Source: Saprospiraceae bacterium
GTDB lineage: Bacteria > Bacteroidota > Bacteroidia > Chitinophagales > Saprospiraceae
Reading direction: 5' to 3'
Length of the DNA: 64,000 nt
Assembly: GCA_016717655.1 (NCBI GenBank)
Contig: JADKFC010000030.1
Coordinates: 124,001-188,000 of the forward strand
Program-made: the position numbers and the translations under genes
The notes under the pieces: generated by a model
The model's database searches: none
Told to the model about the DNA's origin: nothing
Seen by the model: only the letters and a program-made list of their open reading frames with translations
Shown here: piece after piece, positions 53,484 through 62,510 of the stretch
Layout of the letters: each line of letters opens with the position of its first letter
Numbering within the stretch: position 1 is the first letter of the stretch

Positions 53484-54854
53484 TTAATCTTTTTGAAGTT
53501 CGTAGGCCAAAACATTGCTTGCTATTTGGCGGCCCAGTCGAAGTCCTTCTACACAATCGAACCTTGGGTGGACACCTAGGTAAATCCTGGAATAGGCATT
53601 TTCTTCACCAAATTCGCGGATGGTTGAATAACTTCTTGGCGTGCCCATAAATTCATCCCTTCCTTCGTGGCAACGATCTGTGAAATAATAATCTTCACCA
53701 AAAAAATGAGCCAGCACTGCTGCGCCAAGTCCCCCAAAGGTAGAATGGCCTGAAGGGTAGCCGGGAAAATTAGGTGTTAAGCCGGGTGTTCCCACTGCTT
53801 CACCCAGAATGGGGATGAAATCAGGGTTGATGTGTGCTTTTATGAACTGAAAGGGACGTTCAACATTGTATTCGTATTTTGCCTTCCAGCAGGCAACCGC
53901 GCCATCATTTTCTGCAAAGCCCAGCTTACAATACAGGTGCAAGGTGGTTTCCAGGTCTGTGTTTTCGATGGCTACGATCTGATTGGCAATGGCAAATAAT
54001 CTGGCTGGTGGACTGAATGAAAGGCCAACAATGTCATCACTCCAAAATTCAGCCATCCAGTACTGCTGTCCTTCCCTTTGGGTTACCACCCTGTTTACTT
54101 CAGCAAAATCTCTGTAATACCTACTTCCCGGAGCTATTGAATAAACCGGAGGAGGAAGGGTATTGAGTTGATCGCCATGATTGGCAAAGGTCCTTGACTT
54201 GCCCCAATATGGAAACAAGGCATTTACTCCATTTTCTGGCTGCCATTTTCCTTCACCTGTTGGAGGAACATAGGAAGCAGGTTGAGGGTCTAGTATGTGT
54301 GCTTCTGCTTCCAGGTCTGATTTTGCAAAAGCAATTACAGCCTCTGCTACTGCCCTACCCCATTTTTGGGAATTATTGAAAGTTTCCTGGCTCACATTGG
54401 GCCCCAATTGATTGTTAAATGAAGCTTCCAGGTCTTTGATCAAGGCTGACTGTTCGGTTGTTTTATTGATCATAAAATGATCCATTACCCTGGACATACA
54501 GGCATTAATTGCCAGGTTCCAATGGTATTTTTTTAAATCCTTTTCAGGTAAGTCTGGGATAGTAAGACCAGGTTGACGCAAGGCATTGGAAACATAATAG
54601 GGCATGCCAGGTACAGCGGCTTCATAGGCTGCCATATTGATGTAGGCAAGGGCACGGGCTGTGGCAGCAGGTCTGAATCCCGGCAAATAACGTTCTATAT
54701 CCAGATACAAATCAGTATAAGCTACAATTACATCATTGTTGTAATTTTTAGCCAGATTTTCTCTTTTGATTTCCGGTGCAATGGGATCATCTTCACAACC
54801 ACTTATTACCAATGAGCCAACGAAAAGCCAACAGCATAAAATGCGGAGCCTCAT
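53484..54854 (-). CDS. Vanadium-dependent haloperoxidase-like lipoprotein
   Basis: The signal ends in lipobox VISGC (Cys20), so the protein is exported and lipid anchored. The vanadate/phosphate site is complete: K326-x6-R333-P334 in KYEYNVERP, PSGH at 367-370, and S422-R423-x5-H429-x3-D433 in SRIYLGVHPRFD. The size (456 residues) and the long helical N-terminal half match vanadium haloperoxidases more than small PAP2 lipid phosphatases, though both share the motif. It would oxidise halides with peroxide outside the cytoplasm. Halide type is not predictable. The gene is monocistronic with its own -7 element. Confidence 0.88.
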   Translation of the reverse strand: MRLRILCCWLFVGSLVISGCEDDPIAPEIKRENLAKNYNNDVIVAYTDLYLDIERYLPGFRPAATARALAYINMAAYEAAVPGMPYYVSNALRQPGLTIPDLPEKDLKKYHWNLAINACMSRVMDHFMINKTTEQSALIKDLEASFNNQLGPNVSQETFNNSQKWGRAVAEAVIAFAKSDLEAEAHILDPQPASYVPPTGEGKWQPENGVNALFPYWGKSRTFANHGDQLNTLPPPVYSIAPGSRYYRDFAEVNRVVTQREGQQYWMAEFWSDDIVGLSFSPPARLFAIANQIVAIENTDLETTLHLYCKLGFAENDGAVACWKAKYEYNVERPFQFIKAHINPDFIPILGEAVGTPGLTPNFPGYPSGHSTFGGLGAAVLAHFFGEDYYFTDRCHEGRDEFMGTPRSYSTIREFGEENAYSRIYLGVHPRFDCVEGLRLGRQIASNVLAYELQKD

Positions 54855-54873
54855 ATTTCCAAATTTTAGGAAT

Positions 54874-54881
54874 CAAAGATA
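54874..54881 (-). promoter_or_regulatory. -7 element (TATCTTTG) of the haloperoxidase gene
   Basis: TATCTTTG reads 54881 to 54874 on the minus strand, 19 bases before the ATG at 54854. Confidence 0.65.
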
Positions 54882-54949
54882 AAAAATAAACTCCTTTTAC
54901 TCAGTGACCTGGACAAAAAATAGCGTATAATGGGTAGATTTCCTTTTCA

Positions 54950-56104
54950 TTGGCTCAGATTAAACATTTTAACCCCATATCTCGTTTTGATTGGGTAATA
55001 CGAATAATGAGGGGATGGATTTTTCATGAGCAGACAGAAGACCCGGGTCAAAGTGACTTTGACAGGCTCTTTACCCTATTCAAGGAATTGTTATTGCATA
55101 CATCCGGAGATGTAGATGAAGCCCTGGCCTGGTTGACAGAAATAGATAAAAAATACAAGCTAACGCACGAAAACTACACCATTGCTGATTTTATTCAGGA
55201 TTTAAAACAAAAAGGCCTGCTCAGAGATGGTTCAGTGGGTGAACCCGGAAAAGTACCCACTACCAAACTAGAAAAAGCCTTACGGCAGGATGCCCTGGAG
55301 CAGATTTTTGATCAATTAAAAAAATCAAAATCCGGCCAACACAATACTACAAAGACCGGCATTGGCGATGAGTTTAGTCAGGAGATAAGAGCTTATGAAT
55401 TTGGTGATCCGGTCGAACAAATAGATGCAGAGTCTTCTATCAAGAATGCCTTTATACGTCACGGCATTGCAGATTTTCAACTTACGCAGGAAGATTTGGC
55501 CGTTCACGACCGGTATTTACAGACCCAGACCAGTACCGTGCTGATGATTGATATTTCTCACAGCATGATTTTGTATGGGGAAGACAGGATAACACCGGCA
55601 AAAAAGGTAGCCATGGCCCTGGCTGAACTGATTACCACCCGATATCCCAAAGATACCCTTGACATCATTGTTTTTGGTAACGATGCGTGGGAAGTAAAAT
55701 TATCAGATTTGCCTTATCTACAAGTAGGACCTTATCATACCAATACCGTTGCAGGACTTGAATTGGCCATGGACATCCTCAGGCGAAAAAAATCATCGAA
55801 CAAACACATTATGATGATTACAGATGGCAAACCGACCTGCATTAAAAAGGGTAAAAAATACTATCAGAACAGTTGGGGACTCGATCGAACCATCATCAAC
55901 AGAACTTTATCGTTGGCGATAGCCTGCAGGAGAATGCAAATCCCGATTACTACTTTTATGATTGCCAGAGACCCCTATTTGATACAGTTTGTAGATCAGT
56001 TTACCGCAGCCAATGGAGGTAAAGCATTTTACAGCTCACTTCAGGGCCTGGGTGAATTTATATTTATGGATTACAAACAACAAAAGAGAAACAAAAAACA
56101 GTGA
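54950..56104 (+). CDS. VWA-domain protein of a MoxR/VWA pair
   Basis: The C-terminal half is a von Willebrand A domain with MIDAS Asp201-x-Ser203-x-Ser205 (MIDISHSMI), the mid-domain Thr region (YHTNTVAGLELAMDILRRKK) and ITDGKP. The N-terminal 190 residues are helical and charged. No signal peptide is present, so it is cytoplasmic. Only a TTG start at 54950 fits (MAQIKHFNPISRFDWVIRIM); no ATG is in frame after the upstream stop. It ends in a four-base overlap with the AAA gene, as VWA/MoxR pairs do when the two proteins act together in metal insertion or complex remodelling. The client is unknown. Confidence 0.85.
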   Translation: MAQIKHFNPISRFDWVIRIMRGWIFHEQTEDPGQSDFDRLFTLFKELLLHTSGDVDEALAWLTEIDKKYKLTHENYTIADFIQDLKQKGLLRDGSVGEPGKVPTTKLEKALRQDALEQIFDQLKKSKSGQHNTTKTGIGDEFSQEIRAYEFGDPVEQIDAESSIKNAFIRHGIADFQLTQEDLAVHDRYLQTQTSTVLMIDISHSMILYGEDRITPAKKVAMALAELITTRYPKDTLDIIVFGNDAWEVKLSDLPYLQVGPYHTNTVAGLELAMDILRRKKSSNKHIMMITDGKPTCIKKGKKYYQNSWGLDRTIINRTLSLAIACRRMQIPITTFMIARDPYLIQFVDQFTAANGGKAFYSSLQGLGEFIFMDYKQQKRNKKQ

Positions 56105-57555
56105 TAGAGATAAAAACATTGGGTGCCCTTAGGGCGAGCGGTTATCAGTCAAAAAGTATCAAAGATGAACTTAGAGACAACCTCATTTTCAAATTAAGGA
56201 ATGCCGATTCAAGGTTTGAGGGTATCCTTGGCTTTGAAAACTCAGTTCTACCCGATATGGAAAGGGCTATTTTGTCGAGACATAGCATCTTACTTTTGGG
56301 CTTGAGAGGGCAGGCAAAAACAAAAATTGCCAGGCAAATGGTTACCTTATTAGATGAGCACATCCCTGTCATTGAAGGATCTGAAATCAATGACGACCCA
56401 CTCCAGCCCATTTCCGCTTTTGGCAGAAAGTGTGTAACAGAAATGGGAGACGATACACCCATTTTATGGTTACATCGCTCTCAGCGATATGTTGAAAAGT
56501 TAGCCACCCCTGATGTAAGTGTTTCCGATTTGATTGGAGATATTGATCCCGTGAAAGCGGCAACACAAAAGTTGAGTTTTTCCAATGAAGAAGTTATTCA
56601 TTTTGGTCTGATACCCAGAGCTCATCGCTGTATTTTTGTGATCAACGAATTGCCTGATTTGCAGGCCCGGATCCAGGTTTCGCTTTTTAATATGTTGCAA
56701 GAGGGAGATATTCAGATCAGGGGATTCAAAATGCGCTTACCGTTGGATGTATCTTTTGTTTTTACGGCCAATCCAGAAGATTACACCAACAGGGGGAGCA
56801 TCATTACTCCTTTGAAAGACAGGATTGAAAGCCAGATTCTCACACACTATCCTTCCGACATTGCCATTGCAAAAGCGATTACACTTCAAGAAGCCCGATT
56901 GACAAAAGAACAGAGAGAAAAAATTACAATTGCACCGGTTCACCATGAAATTTTGGAGCGAATGGTCATAAAAGCCCGGCAAAGTGAATTTGTAGATGGC
57001 AAAAGTGGCGTTTCTGCAAGGGTGGCCATATCAGGTTATGAAAATTTGGTGAGTGCGGTAGAGCGCAGGATGTTGATCCATGGTGAAGCACAGGGTGTGT
57101 CCAGAATTGCCGATTTCCACGGCGTATTGCCATCACTGACGGGTAAAATTGAACTGGTATATGAAGGAGAACAAGAAGGGCCGGTCAATGTGGCATGGAA
57201 GCTGATGAACGAAGCTATAATGGACGTATTTTTAGAGACCTTTCCCAATCCGGAGGCACGCAAAAGGGATAAAGATATTTATGGAGTTATAAAAGCTTAC
57301 TTTGGAGCTGGCAACCACCTTCAGCTGAAGAATGATGCTTCATCAGAGAGTTTTCAAAAAAGTCTTAATGAGGTTGCAGGTTTACAAAAGTTGGTGGCTA
57401 CACAAATAGAAAATACTGAAGATACCCCGGTTTATATGGAGTTGATGTTACATGGCCTCGCTGAAACGCAAGTGATTGGAAAGAGCCAGAGCAATGCACA
57501 AACCGATTTTTCAGATCCTCTATCCCGACTATTAAACTTTGATGATGAAGACTAA
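56101..57555 (+). CDS. MoxR/magnesium-chelatase-like AAA+ ATPase with Asn in Walker B
   Basis: This is a 484-residue cytoplasmic AAA+ protein. Walker A is GLRGQAKT (67-74), so the usual Gly before Lys is Ala. Walker B reads CIFVINELPDL, with Asn182 in place of the Mg-binding Asp but Glu183 kept. Sensor-type sequence FVFTANPEDYTNRG and the PLKDRIESQILTHY block match the Mg-chelatase-I-like clade of Bacteroidota, where I believe the Asn is common. It begins with GTG overlapping the VWA stop, and its end overlaps the M23 peptidase start by 14 bases. A co-acting VWA/AAA machine is inferred. Confidence 0.85.
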   Translation: MIEIKTLGALRASGYQSKSIKDELRDNLIFKLRNADSRFEGILGFENSVLPDMERAILSRHSILLLGLRGQAKTKIARQMVTLLDEHIPVIEGSEINDDPLQPISAFGRKCVTEMGDDTPILWLHRSQRYVEKLATPDVSVSDLIGDIDPVKAATQKLSFSNEEVIHFGLIPRAHRCIFVINELPDLQARIQVSLFNMLQEGDIQIRGFKMRLPLDVSFVFTANPEDYTNRGSIITPLKDRIESQILTHYPSDIAIAKAITLQEARLTKEQREKITIAPVHHEILERMVIKARQSEFVDGKSGVSARVAISGYENLVSAVERRMLIHGEAQGVSRIADFHGVLPSLTGKIELVYEGEQEGPVNVAWKLMNEAIMDVFLETFPNPEARKRDKDIYGVIKAYFGAGNHLQLKNDASSESFQKSLNEVAGLQKLVATQIENTEDTPVYMELMLHGLAETQVIGKSQSNAQTDFSDPLSRLLNFDDED

Positions 57556-58363
57556 TGACTTAGATCAGGGACGGTGGCCCATAAGGGTGGCAGTGATTAT
57601 CTGTGTTCATATTGCGGTTACAGGTAAATCTCAAATACAGCTTTACGAAAAAGAATTGGCAGACGGCCAGATTAAGTTGTATGCAGACAACACAGATCCT
57701 GTGCCCTATACCATCAAATTAAAGTTACAGTTAAAAAACATGGTACCAGGTTGTGCCCCGGGTCAAGCCTTTGTTATACCCGGTAAGGCAAAGACACATG
57801 AACTCACCACCCTCAAAGCGGGTAAAGGCAAATTTGCCTATCATGTACAATACGAATCGACAAAAGGCATTAATACCGGTCACCACCACGATGATAATTA
57901 TGTTTATGACCTACCTGTCAGTCAGCCTATTAAGATCATTCAAGGCTACGGCGGGAGGTTTAGTCATGCAGATAAAAAAGCTTTAGACTTTGGCATCAAA
58001 GAAGGTAGCAATGTTTTGGCGGCCCGCGAAGGCATTGTGCTGGAAACCAAAGGGGATGGCCAACACAATTGCCTGGAAAAGGGGTGTGAAAAAGAAGGCA
58101 ACTACATCAAGATATTACATGCCGATGGTAGTGTGGCTTCGTATTATCACTTGCAGTACAAGGGTATAGGAGTCAACGTTGGGGACCCCATAAAAAAAGG
58201 CCAGGTTATAGGCCGAACGGGAAATACAGGATTCAGTTCAGAGCCTCACTTACATTTTGAGGTTTACAGCCTTTACGACGGCAACAAAAAATTTCATTCC
58301 TGTCATTTTGATCTTGGCCCCAAAAAAATTATAAGTGGAGATCAACTCAAACCTAAAAATTGA
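57542..58363 (+). CDS. M23-family (LytM-type) metallopeptidase
   Basis: Zinc ligands of the LytM fold are visible. FSHADKKALDFG holds the first His and Asp, and SEPHLHFEVYS carries the His-x-His motif. An intervening VNVGDPIKKGQVIGRTGNTG matches the family core. The N-terminal 120 residues are beta-rich. The first 30 residues include a hydrophobic stretch (IRVAVIICVHIAVTGKS) that could be a signal peptide, with Gln next. The start is ATG 57542 or 57545, overlapping the AAA gene. These peptidases cut peptidoglycan cross-bridges or act as LysM-like scaffolds. Translation appears coupled to the ATPase. Confidence 0.87.
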   Translation: MMKTNDLDQGRWPIRVAVIICVHIAVTGKSQIQLYEKELADGQIKLYADNTDPVPYTIKLKLQLKNMVPGCAPGQAFVIPGKAKTHELTTLKAGKGKFAYHVQYESTKGINTGHHHDDNYVYDLPVSQPIKIIQGYGGRFSHADKKALDFGIKEGSNVLAAREGIVLETKGDGQHNCLEKGCEKEGNYIKILHADGSVASYYHLQYKGIGVNVGDPIKKGQVIGRTGNTGFSSEPHLHFEVYSLYDGNKKFHSCHFDLGPKKIISGDQLKPKN

Positions 58364-59585
58364 TCTGAGCCTGCAATCTTAATAGATTTCCTTTTTGCAA
58401 ATTGTTTCTGATTCCGTGATCTTCAAACCTTCTGGAGGATACCACATATTCTGCAGTTAATTCCAGATTTTTAGAAAGTTGAAGATCGGTTCCTATATTA
58501 AATTCAGTTATATCGTAATTCCTTGCATCCAACTCATGTTTTTTACCTCCCGAATAAGTTTGGTACCGGATAAAGGGAAAAAGTGTACTGCTGCCTACAT
58601 TATATCTGTAAGAGATCAATATGTACCCACCCTTTAAATCTGCATTGACAATGCTGTCGGTAGTGGGATCGTATTTTGCCCCTCTACCAACATTGTATTC
58701 CATCTGAATACCCAAAGGCTGAGGATATAGCACAAAAGAGAAGGCTGCTCTTTCATCGACATACCTTTTATCAGAATAAAAGTTTACACCGGTGCTGATC
58801 TGATCAGAACCCAGGGTGTAGATGCCTTTAAAAGCCTGGAGCCCTGGTTCAACAATCTGAGAGCCTATGTAGAAGGGGTAAGAAATACGGGCCACTACAT
58901 GCGGTTCATTGTTTATTTCTGGTCTATTCGCTGTTTGGCCATTGTATACACCGAAGGCAAAAATGCCATAATCACCAGAGCCTTTCAAACCATCCTTCAC
59001 AAGTTTGGAGAACAATTCTCTTTTGCTTTTGGGAGCATAGTAGAAAAACGCACCCAGGTCACGTTCATTGGCCACCGCGCTGTTAATGGGGTCTGATCTG
59101 TCAAGTGCTAATCTATTTTGAGACGATTGTAGATTGTCGAAGCCAAATGGCACCTTACTTTGCCCTAGTCTCAATCTAAATTCATTGTGTTCATCAAAAC
59201 CAATGTCAAAATAAGCATCCCTGATTTGACCAAAATGCTGGTTATTGGATGATGCATTTGTTGCGAAATCGGGTTGAATATAGAAGTAAACATTTTTTGA
59301 CAAGTTGCCTGAAAACACCAAACGAGCTCTTCGCAAAAAGAAGCCTCCATTTTCACCCCAGCTCCTGTCGCATTGCTCACATTTTAACTTGTCATTGGTT
59401 TCAAGCAACCGGTTGTATCGAAACTGAACATAGCCTCTCAATTGAATGGTTTCGTACCATTTTTTTTCAGGTTTTGCGGGCTCCGGAGCCTTGTCTTGGG
59501 CAGCAATCTCAGATGAAAGACCACTCAGTAAAAAAAACAAGGTCACTACAATGGCCTTGCAAGACCTTGCATACAAAGTATTCAT
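58353..59585 (-). CDS. Phosphate-selective porin O/P family protein
   Basis: A signal peptide (residues 1-29, ending EIAA, mature Gln) is followed by a linker of charged residues. A beta-barrel follows with the OprO/OprP pattern: LRGYVQFRYNRLLE, GFFLRRARLVFSGNLSKNVY, DAYFDIGFDEHNEFRLRLGQ, SKVPFGFDNLQSSQNRLALD. It ends with an aromatic residue (LLRLQAQINF) as outer-membrane barrels do. The size of 410 residues is normal. It lies downstream of PiT and DUF47 on one strand, so phosphate entry is the natural reading. Its 3' end overlaps the M23 gene by 11 bases convergently. Confidence 0.88.
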   Translation of the reverse strand: MNTLYARSCKAIVVTLFFLLSGLSSEIAAQDKAPEPAKPEKKWYETIQLRGYVQFRYNRLLETNDKLKCEQCDRSWGENGGFFLRRARLVFSGNLSKNVYFYIQPDFATNASSNNQHFGQIRDAYFDIGFDEHNEFRLRLGQSKVPFGFDNLQSSQNRLALDRSDPINSAVANERDLGAFFYYAPKSKRELFSKLVKDGLKGSGDYGIFAFGVYNGQTANRPEINNEPHVVARISYPFYIGSQIVEPGLQAFKGIYTLGSDQISTGVNFYSDKRYVDERAAFSFVLYPQPLGIQMEYNVGRGAKYDPTTDSIVNADLKGGYILISYRYNVGSSTLFPFIRYQTYSGGKKHELDARNYDITEFNIGTDLQLSKNLELTAEYVVSSRRFEDHGIRNNLQKGNLLRLQAQINF

Positions 59586-59616
59586 ACCAAAAATTTGTTG
59601 AGGAGAAATGAATCTG

Positions 59617-59637
59617 AATATCCGAAACCCGGATATT
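59617..59637 (-). other. Intra-operon stem-loop between PiT and porin genes
   Basis: AATATCCG (59617-59624) pairs with CGGATATT (59630-59637), loop AAACC. No T-run follows on the minus strand, so it is more likely a processing or stabilising hairpin than a terminator. Confidence 0.45.
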
Positions 59638-59680
59638 GGGAAACAAATTCACTTCCCAGATTTATTAATTAAAGTTAATC

Positions 59681-61099
59681 TTACGCTATTCCAAGCCAGG
59701 TTATAAACACATAACACAAGGCTGCAACCAAGGCACTAACCGGTACTGTAAGGATCCAAGCCCAAAGCAGATTGATGGTAATTCCCCACCTCACAGCACT
59801 CAGACGTTTGGAGGCACCAACACCTATGATGGCACCAGTAATGGTGTGGGTGGTACTTACAGGAATGCCCATTTGCTCCGTCATAAACAAAGTGAATGAA
59901 CCCGCTGATTCGGCACAGACCCCTTCAAGAGCAGAGACCTTGGTAATTTTTGTGCCCATTGTTTTTACAATTTTCCATCCACCGCTCATTGTTCCCAGGC
60001 CAATAGCTGTGTAACAAGCCAGTGGTACCCATGGCAGGTCTTTTAGGGCTGCAGAAACGTCGGGATACAAATCGGGGTTGGTAGCCACATAAGCCGCACC
60101 AATGATACCCATTACTTTTTGAGCATCGTTGCCACCGTGGCCAATACTGAAAGCTGCAGATGAAATCAGCTGCAATTTTTTAAACATTTCAGATATGCGG
60201 TAAGCATTGGGAGTTTTGATTTTTTCAGCGTAAATATAGGTTAAAATAAAAATAGCAATTACGGCCATGATGCCCCAAACCAAGGTGCTGTTATCAGCTT
60301 TGTGCAACGCTTTTTCCAGTTTTTTCGCATCTGCCGTCGCATCAATTTCTTTGACCACTGTGGCAGCAATATTCGCAGCACCCAATTCGTCGTAATCATA
60401 AATAAGCGGCTCGATCTTGTTAACCAATGCTTTCTTTTCTTCCAACTCTACGGCCTTGGTAGGGTCTTTTTTAACCGCTTTTTTTAATTTATCGACCTTG
60501 TAAAATTTTTCAACAGCCTCTGTCATTTTATTTTGTTCAAAATGATCGAACATAACAAACGTAGCAGCAGCCATTGCTAAAATGATGGCAATTTTTAACC
60601 AAAAGTTGCGCATCATGGTCACAAAGGTAATAAACATGGATATGATCATACCTATGATGGGGGCAAGAAAAATGAAAGCAACGATTTGGGTAATTTTACC
60701 CAATTCAACCACATTGAAAACTGAATCAAAGCCTTTTCCCATACCTGCATGAGCAAGGGCAGCACCCGCAAAACCCCCAATGAGGGTATGTGAAGATGAG
60801 GAAGGGATGCCAAACCACCAGGTAAGCAAATTCCAAAAAATGGCGGCTAATAAACCGGCCAGGATCACTCCCAGGGTGATGTACTCTGCATGAACTGTTT
60901 TACCAATGGTGTTGGCAACGGCGTGGTCCTGGAAGATAAAATAGGCAACAAAGTTGAAAAATGCAGCCCACACAACAGCCTGAAAAGGGGTCAACACTTT
61001 GGTGGAAACGATGGTAGCAATTGAATTGGCCGCATCGTGAAAGCCATTGATGTAATCAAACAACAATGCCAGAAGGATAATAACGATCAATAAGCTCAT
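59681..61099 (-). CDS. PiT-family inorganic phosphate transporter
   Basis: This inner-membrane symporter carries phosphate with H+ or Na+. Both halves carry the PiT signature: DYINGFHDAANSIATIVSTK with GIPSSSSHTLIGGFAGAALA near the N terminus, and FSIGHGGNDAQKVMGIIGAA with GIPVSTTHTITGAIIGVGAS near the C terminus. A long charged cytoplasmic insert (VEKFYKVDKLKKAVKKDPTK and following, around residues 190-260) separates the halves. The 472 residues form about 11 helices. It lies 45 bases after DUF47 and 95 before the porin, on one transcript. Confidence 0.94.
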   Translation of the reverse strand: MSLLIVIILLALLFDYINGFHDAANSIATIVSTKVLTPFQAVVWAAFFNFVAYFIFQDHAVANTIGKTVHAEYITLGVILAGLLAAIFWNLLTWWFGIPSSSSHTLIGGFAGAALAHAGMGKGFDSVFNVVELGKITQIVAFIFLAPIIGMIISMFITFVTMMRNFWLKIAIILAMAAATFVMFDHFEQNKMTEAVEKFYKVDKLKKAVKKDPTKAVELEEKKALVNKIEPLIYDYDELGAANIAATVVKEIDATADAKKLEKALHKADNSTLVWGIMAVIAIFILTYIYAEKIKTPNAYRISEMFKKLQLISSAAFSIGHGGNDAQKVMGIIGAAYVATNPDLYPDVSAALKDLPWVPLACYTAIGLGTMSGGWKIVKTMGTKITKVSALEGVCAESAGSFTLFMTEQMGIPVSTTHTITGAIIGVGASKRLSAVRWGITINLLWAWILTVPVSALVAALCYVFITWLGIA

Positions 61100-61144
61100 G
61101 ATCCTTAGTGCTTGGTTTTAGCTTAAAAATGAGGTTTGATCAGA

Positions 61145-61795
61145 TTATGCATACTTGACAATGATGCTTTCTACCACATTGGCAGCGTCTTCACACTTGT
61201 CTGTTACACTTTCCAATTTGGAGTATATTTCTTTTCTTTTGATAAGTTCTTTGGCGTCTACCTCAGGACTGCTGTATAGGTATTGAACGGCACCATCAAA
61301 AACATCATCGCTTTGACTTTCAATTTCCTTAATAATGGCGATTGAATCTGTCATCAACCGCATGTTTTTCATGTTTTTGAGTTCGATGACGGCTTTGCTG
61401 ACGTGCATGCAACAATCACAAATCAATTCGGCCATTTTTTGAAACTCAGGTTCCGTCGGATTCACTTTATAAAGCGTGATCTTTTTAGCTGCTGTAAATA
61501 TGTTGTCAGAAATGTCATCTAAAGCAGTGGCCAGAGAGTGAACGTCTTCACGATCAAAAGGGGTTATGAAATTTTTCCCTAATTCAGTAAAAAGCGTTGC
61601 TACCAGTACATCATTGGCTTTTTCTTTTTCTCTTAGGATGCCCACCAATTTAACCTGGTTTTCGTAATTGGTTTCGTATGAGAGTTGTTTGAGGGTATCA
61701 GCCATGACATTCAATTCATGAACTACTTGTTCAAACAGACTATAAAAGATCTTGTCTTTTGATAAAAATGAACGGAGAAAAGACTGGAGTGGCAT
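61145..61795 (-). CDS. DUF47 PhoU-like phosphate regulator
   Basis: This 216-residue all-helical protein of the DUF47 (TIGR00153) family is a PhoU relative usually encoded beside PiT transporters. Recognisable parts are the E-K-A-N-D-V stretch (LREKEKANDVLVATLFTELG), the metal-site-like FITPFDREDVHSLATALDDI and the end LESVTDKCEDAANVVESIIV. It probably binds the transporter or metal clusters and tunes uptake. It is the first gene of the phosphate operon and has its own -7 element. Confidence 0.92.
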   Translation of the reverse strand: MPLQSFLRSFLSKDKIFYSLFEQVVHELNVMADTLKQLSYETNYENQVKLVGILREKEKANDVLVATLFTELGKNFITPFDREDVHSLATALDDISDNIFTAAKKITLYKVNPTEPEFQKMAELICDCCMHVSKAVIELKNMKNMRLMTDSIAIIKEIESQSDDVFDGAVQYLYSSPEVDAKELIKRKEIYSKLESVTDKCEDAANVVESIIVKYA

Positions 61796-61814
61796 GTTGG
61801 TTTAATTGTTTGTG

Positions 61815-61822
61815 CAAAGGTA
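61815..61822 (-). promoter_or_regulatory. -7 element (TACCTTTG) of the phosphate operon
   Basis: TACCTTTG reads 61822 to 61815 on the minus strand, 19 bases before the DUF47 ATG. No recognisable Pho-box-like repeat is seen upstream. Confidence 0.55.
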
Positions 61823-61992
61823 GGCCAAAGCTTTGTTACCACCTAAAAGGTAATACCTAGTGAAGATAAAAATTACAATAATTTAACATTGAGCCCATTT
61901 TAAGCTGTATGACTTAACATTAAATTTACATTGGGTCCGGAAACAGCCAATGGTTAATGTATTCTTCCAAAATATTTAACAATAAAATAAAA

Positions 61993-62024
61993 ACCCCACG
62001 GTATTATCTACTTTACCACGGGGT
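61993..62024 (-). terminator. Terminator of ftsY
   Basis: On the minus strand an 11-bp stem (62024-62014 with 62003-61993, including two G-U pairs) is followed by TTTTTATTTT. It starts about 43 bases after the ftsY stop. Confidence 0.75.
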
Positions 62025-62066
62025 ATATTTCTTAATTTTCAAAAGAAAATTCTGTAATTATCTAAA

Positions 62067-62510
62067 TCAGTTAAAAAGTGAGTCAATAAACGCCTTCCTG
62101 TTGAATACCTGAAGTTGGTCCATGCCCTCTCCTACACCAATAAATCGGATCGGAATTTTAAACTGGTCTGAGATTCCCAGGACCACGCCTCCTTTGGCAG
62201 ACCCGTCTAATTTGGTGAGTGCCAGTCCTGTTACATCAGTAGCCTCGGTAAACTGGCGGGCTTGTTCGATGGCATTTTGGCCGGTGGTAGCATCCAGCAC
62301 CAGGATTACTTCGTGCGGTGCGCCCGGTAATCTTTTATCAATGGATTTTCTGATCTTGGTAAGCTCATCCATGAGGTGTTTTTTGGTATGCAACCTTCCT
62401 GCGGTATCGATAATGGCGAGGTCTACCTTGTTTTGGATGGCATAATTGACCGTTTCATAAGCAACGGAGGCCGGATCCACATTCATGCCTTTGCTAAAAA
62501 AACTGAGCAC
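62067..62510 (-). CDS. ftsY: SRP receptor FtsY, C-terminal part
   Basis: FtsY is the membrane-associated GTPase that receives the Ffh-ribosome complex. This piece carries the second half of the NG domain: SKGMNVDPASVAYETVNYAI, IIDTAGRLHTKKHLMDEL (G3), LVLDATTGQNAIEQARQF, LTKLDGSAKGGVVLGI (G4) and the C-terminal FIGVGEGMDQLQVFNRKAFI. The frame joins 62494-63021 at the A7 run 62496-62502, where one base is extra. The whole gene 62067-63021 is about 318 codons. Ffh is also in this window, with a similar lesion. Confidence 0.94.
   Translation of the reverse strand: MLSFFSKGMNVDPASVAYETVNYAIQNKVDLAIIDTAGRLHTKKHLMDELTKIRKSIDKRLPGAPHEVILVLDATTGQNAIEQARQFTEATDVTGLALTKLDGSAKGGVVLGISDQFKIPIRFIGVGEGMDQLQVFNRKAFIDSLFN

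Noticed and set aside
54925..54940. Sigma-70-like TATAAT upstream of the VWA gene
   Set aside because: Bacteroidota housekeeping sigma uses TAnnTTTG; no matching -35 box is present and the sequence is AT-rich, so this is likely coincidence.
54950..57555. Defence-type MoxR-VWA ternary system
   Set aside because: The neighbours are a peptidase and a phosphate operon, and no third effector or phage-defence gene is present; a housekeeping-type MoxR/VWA pair fits better.
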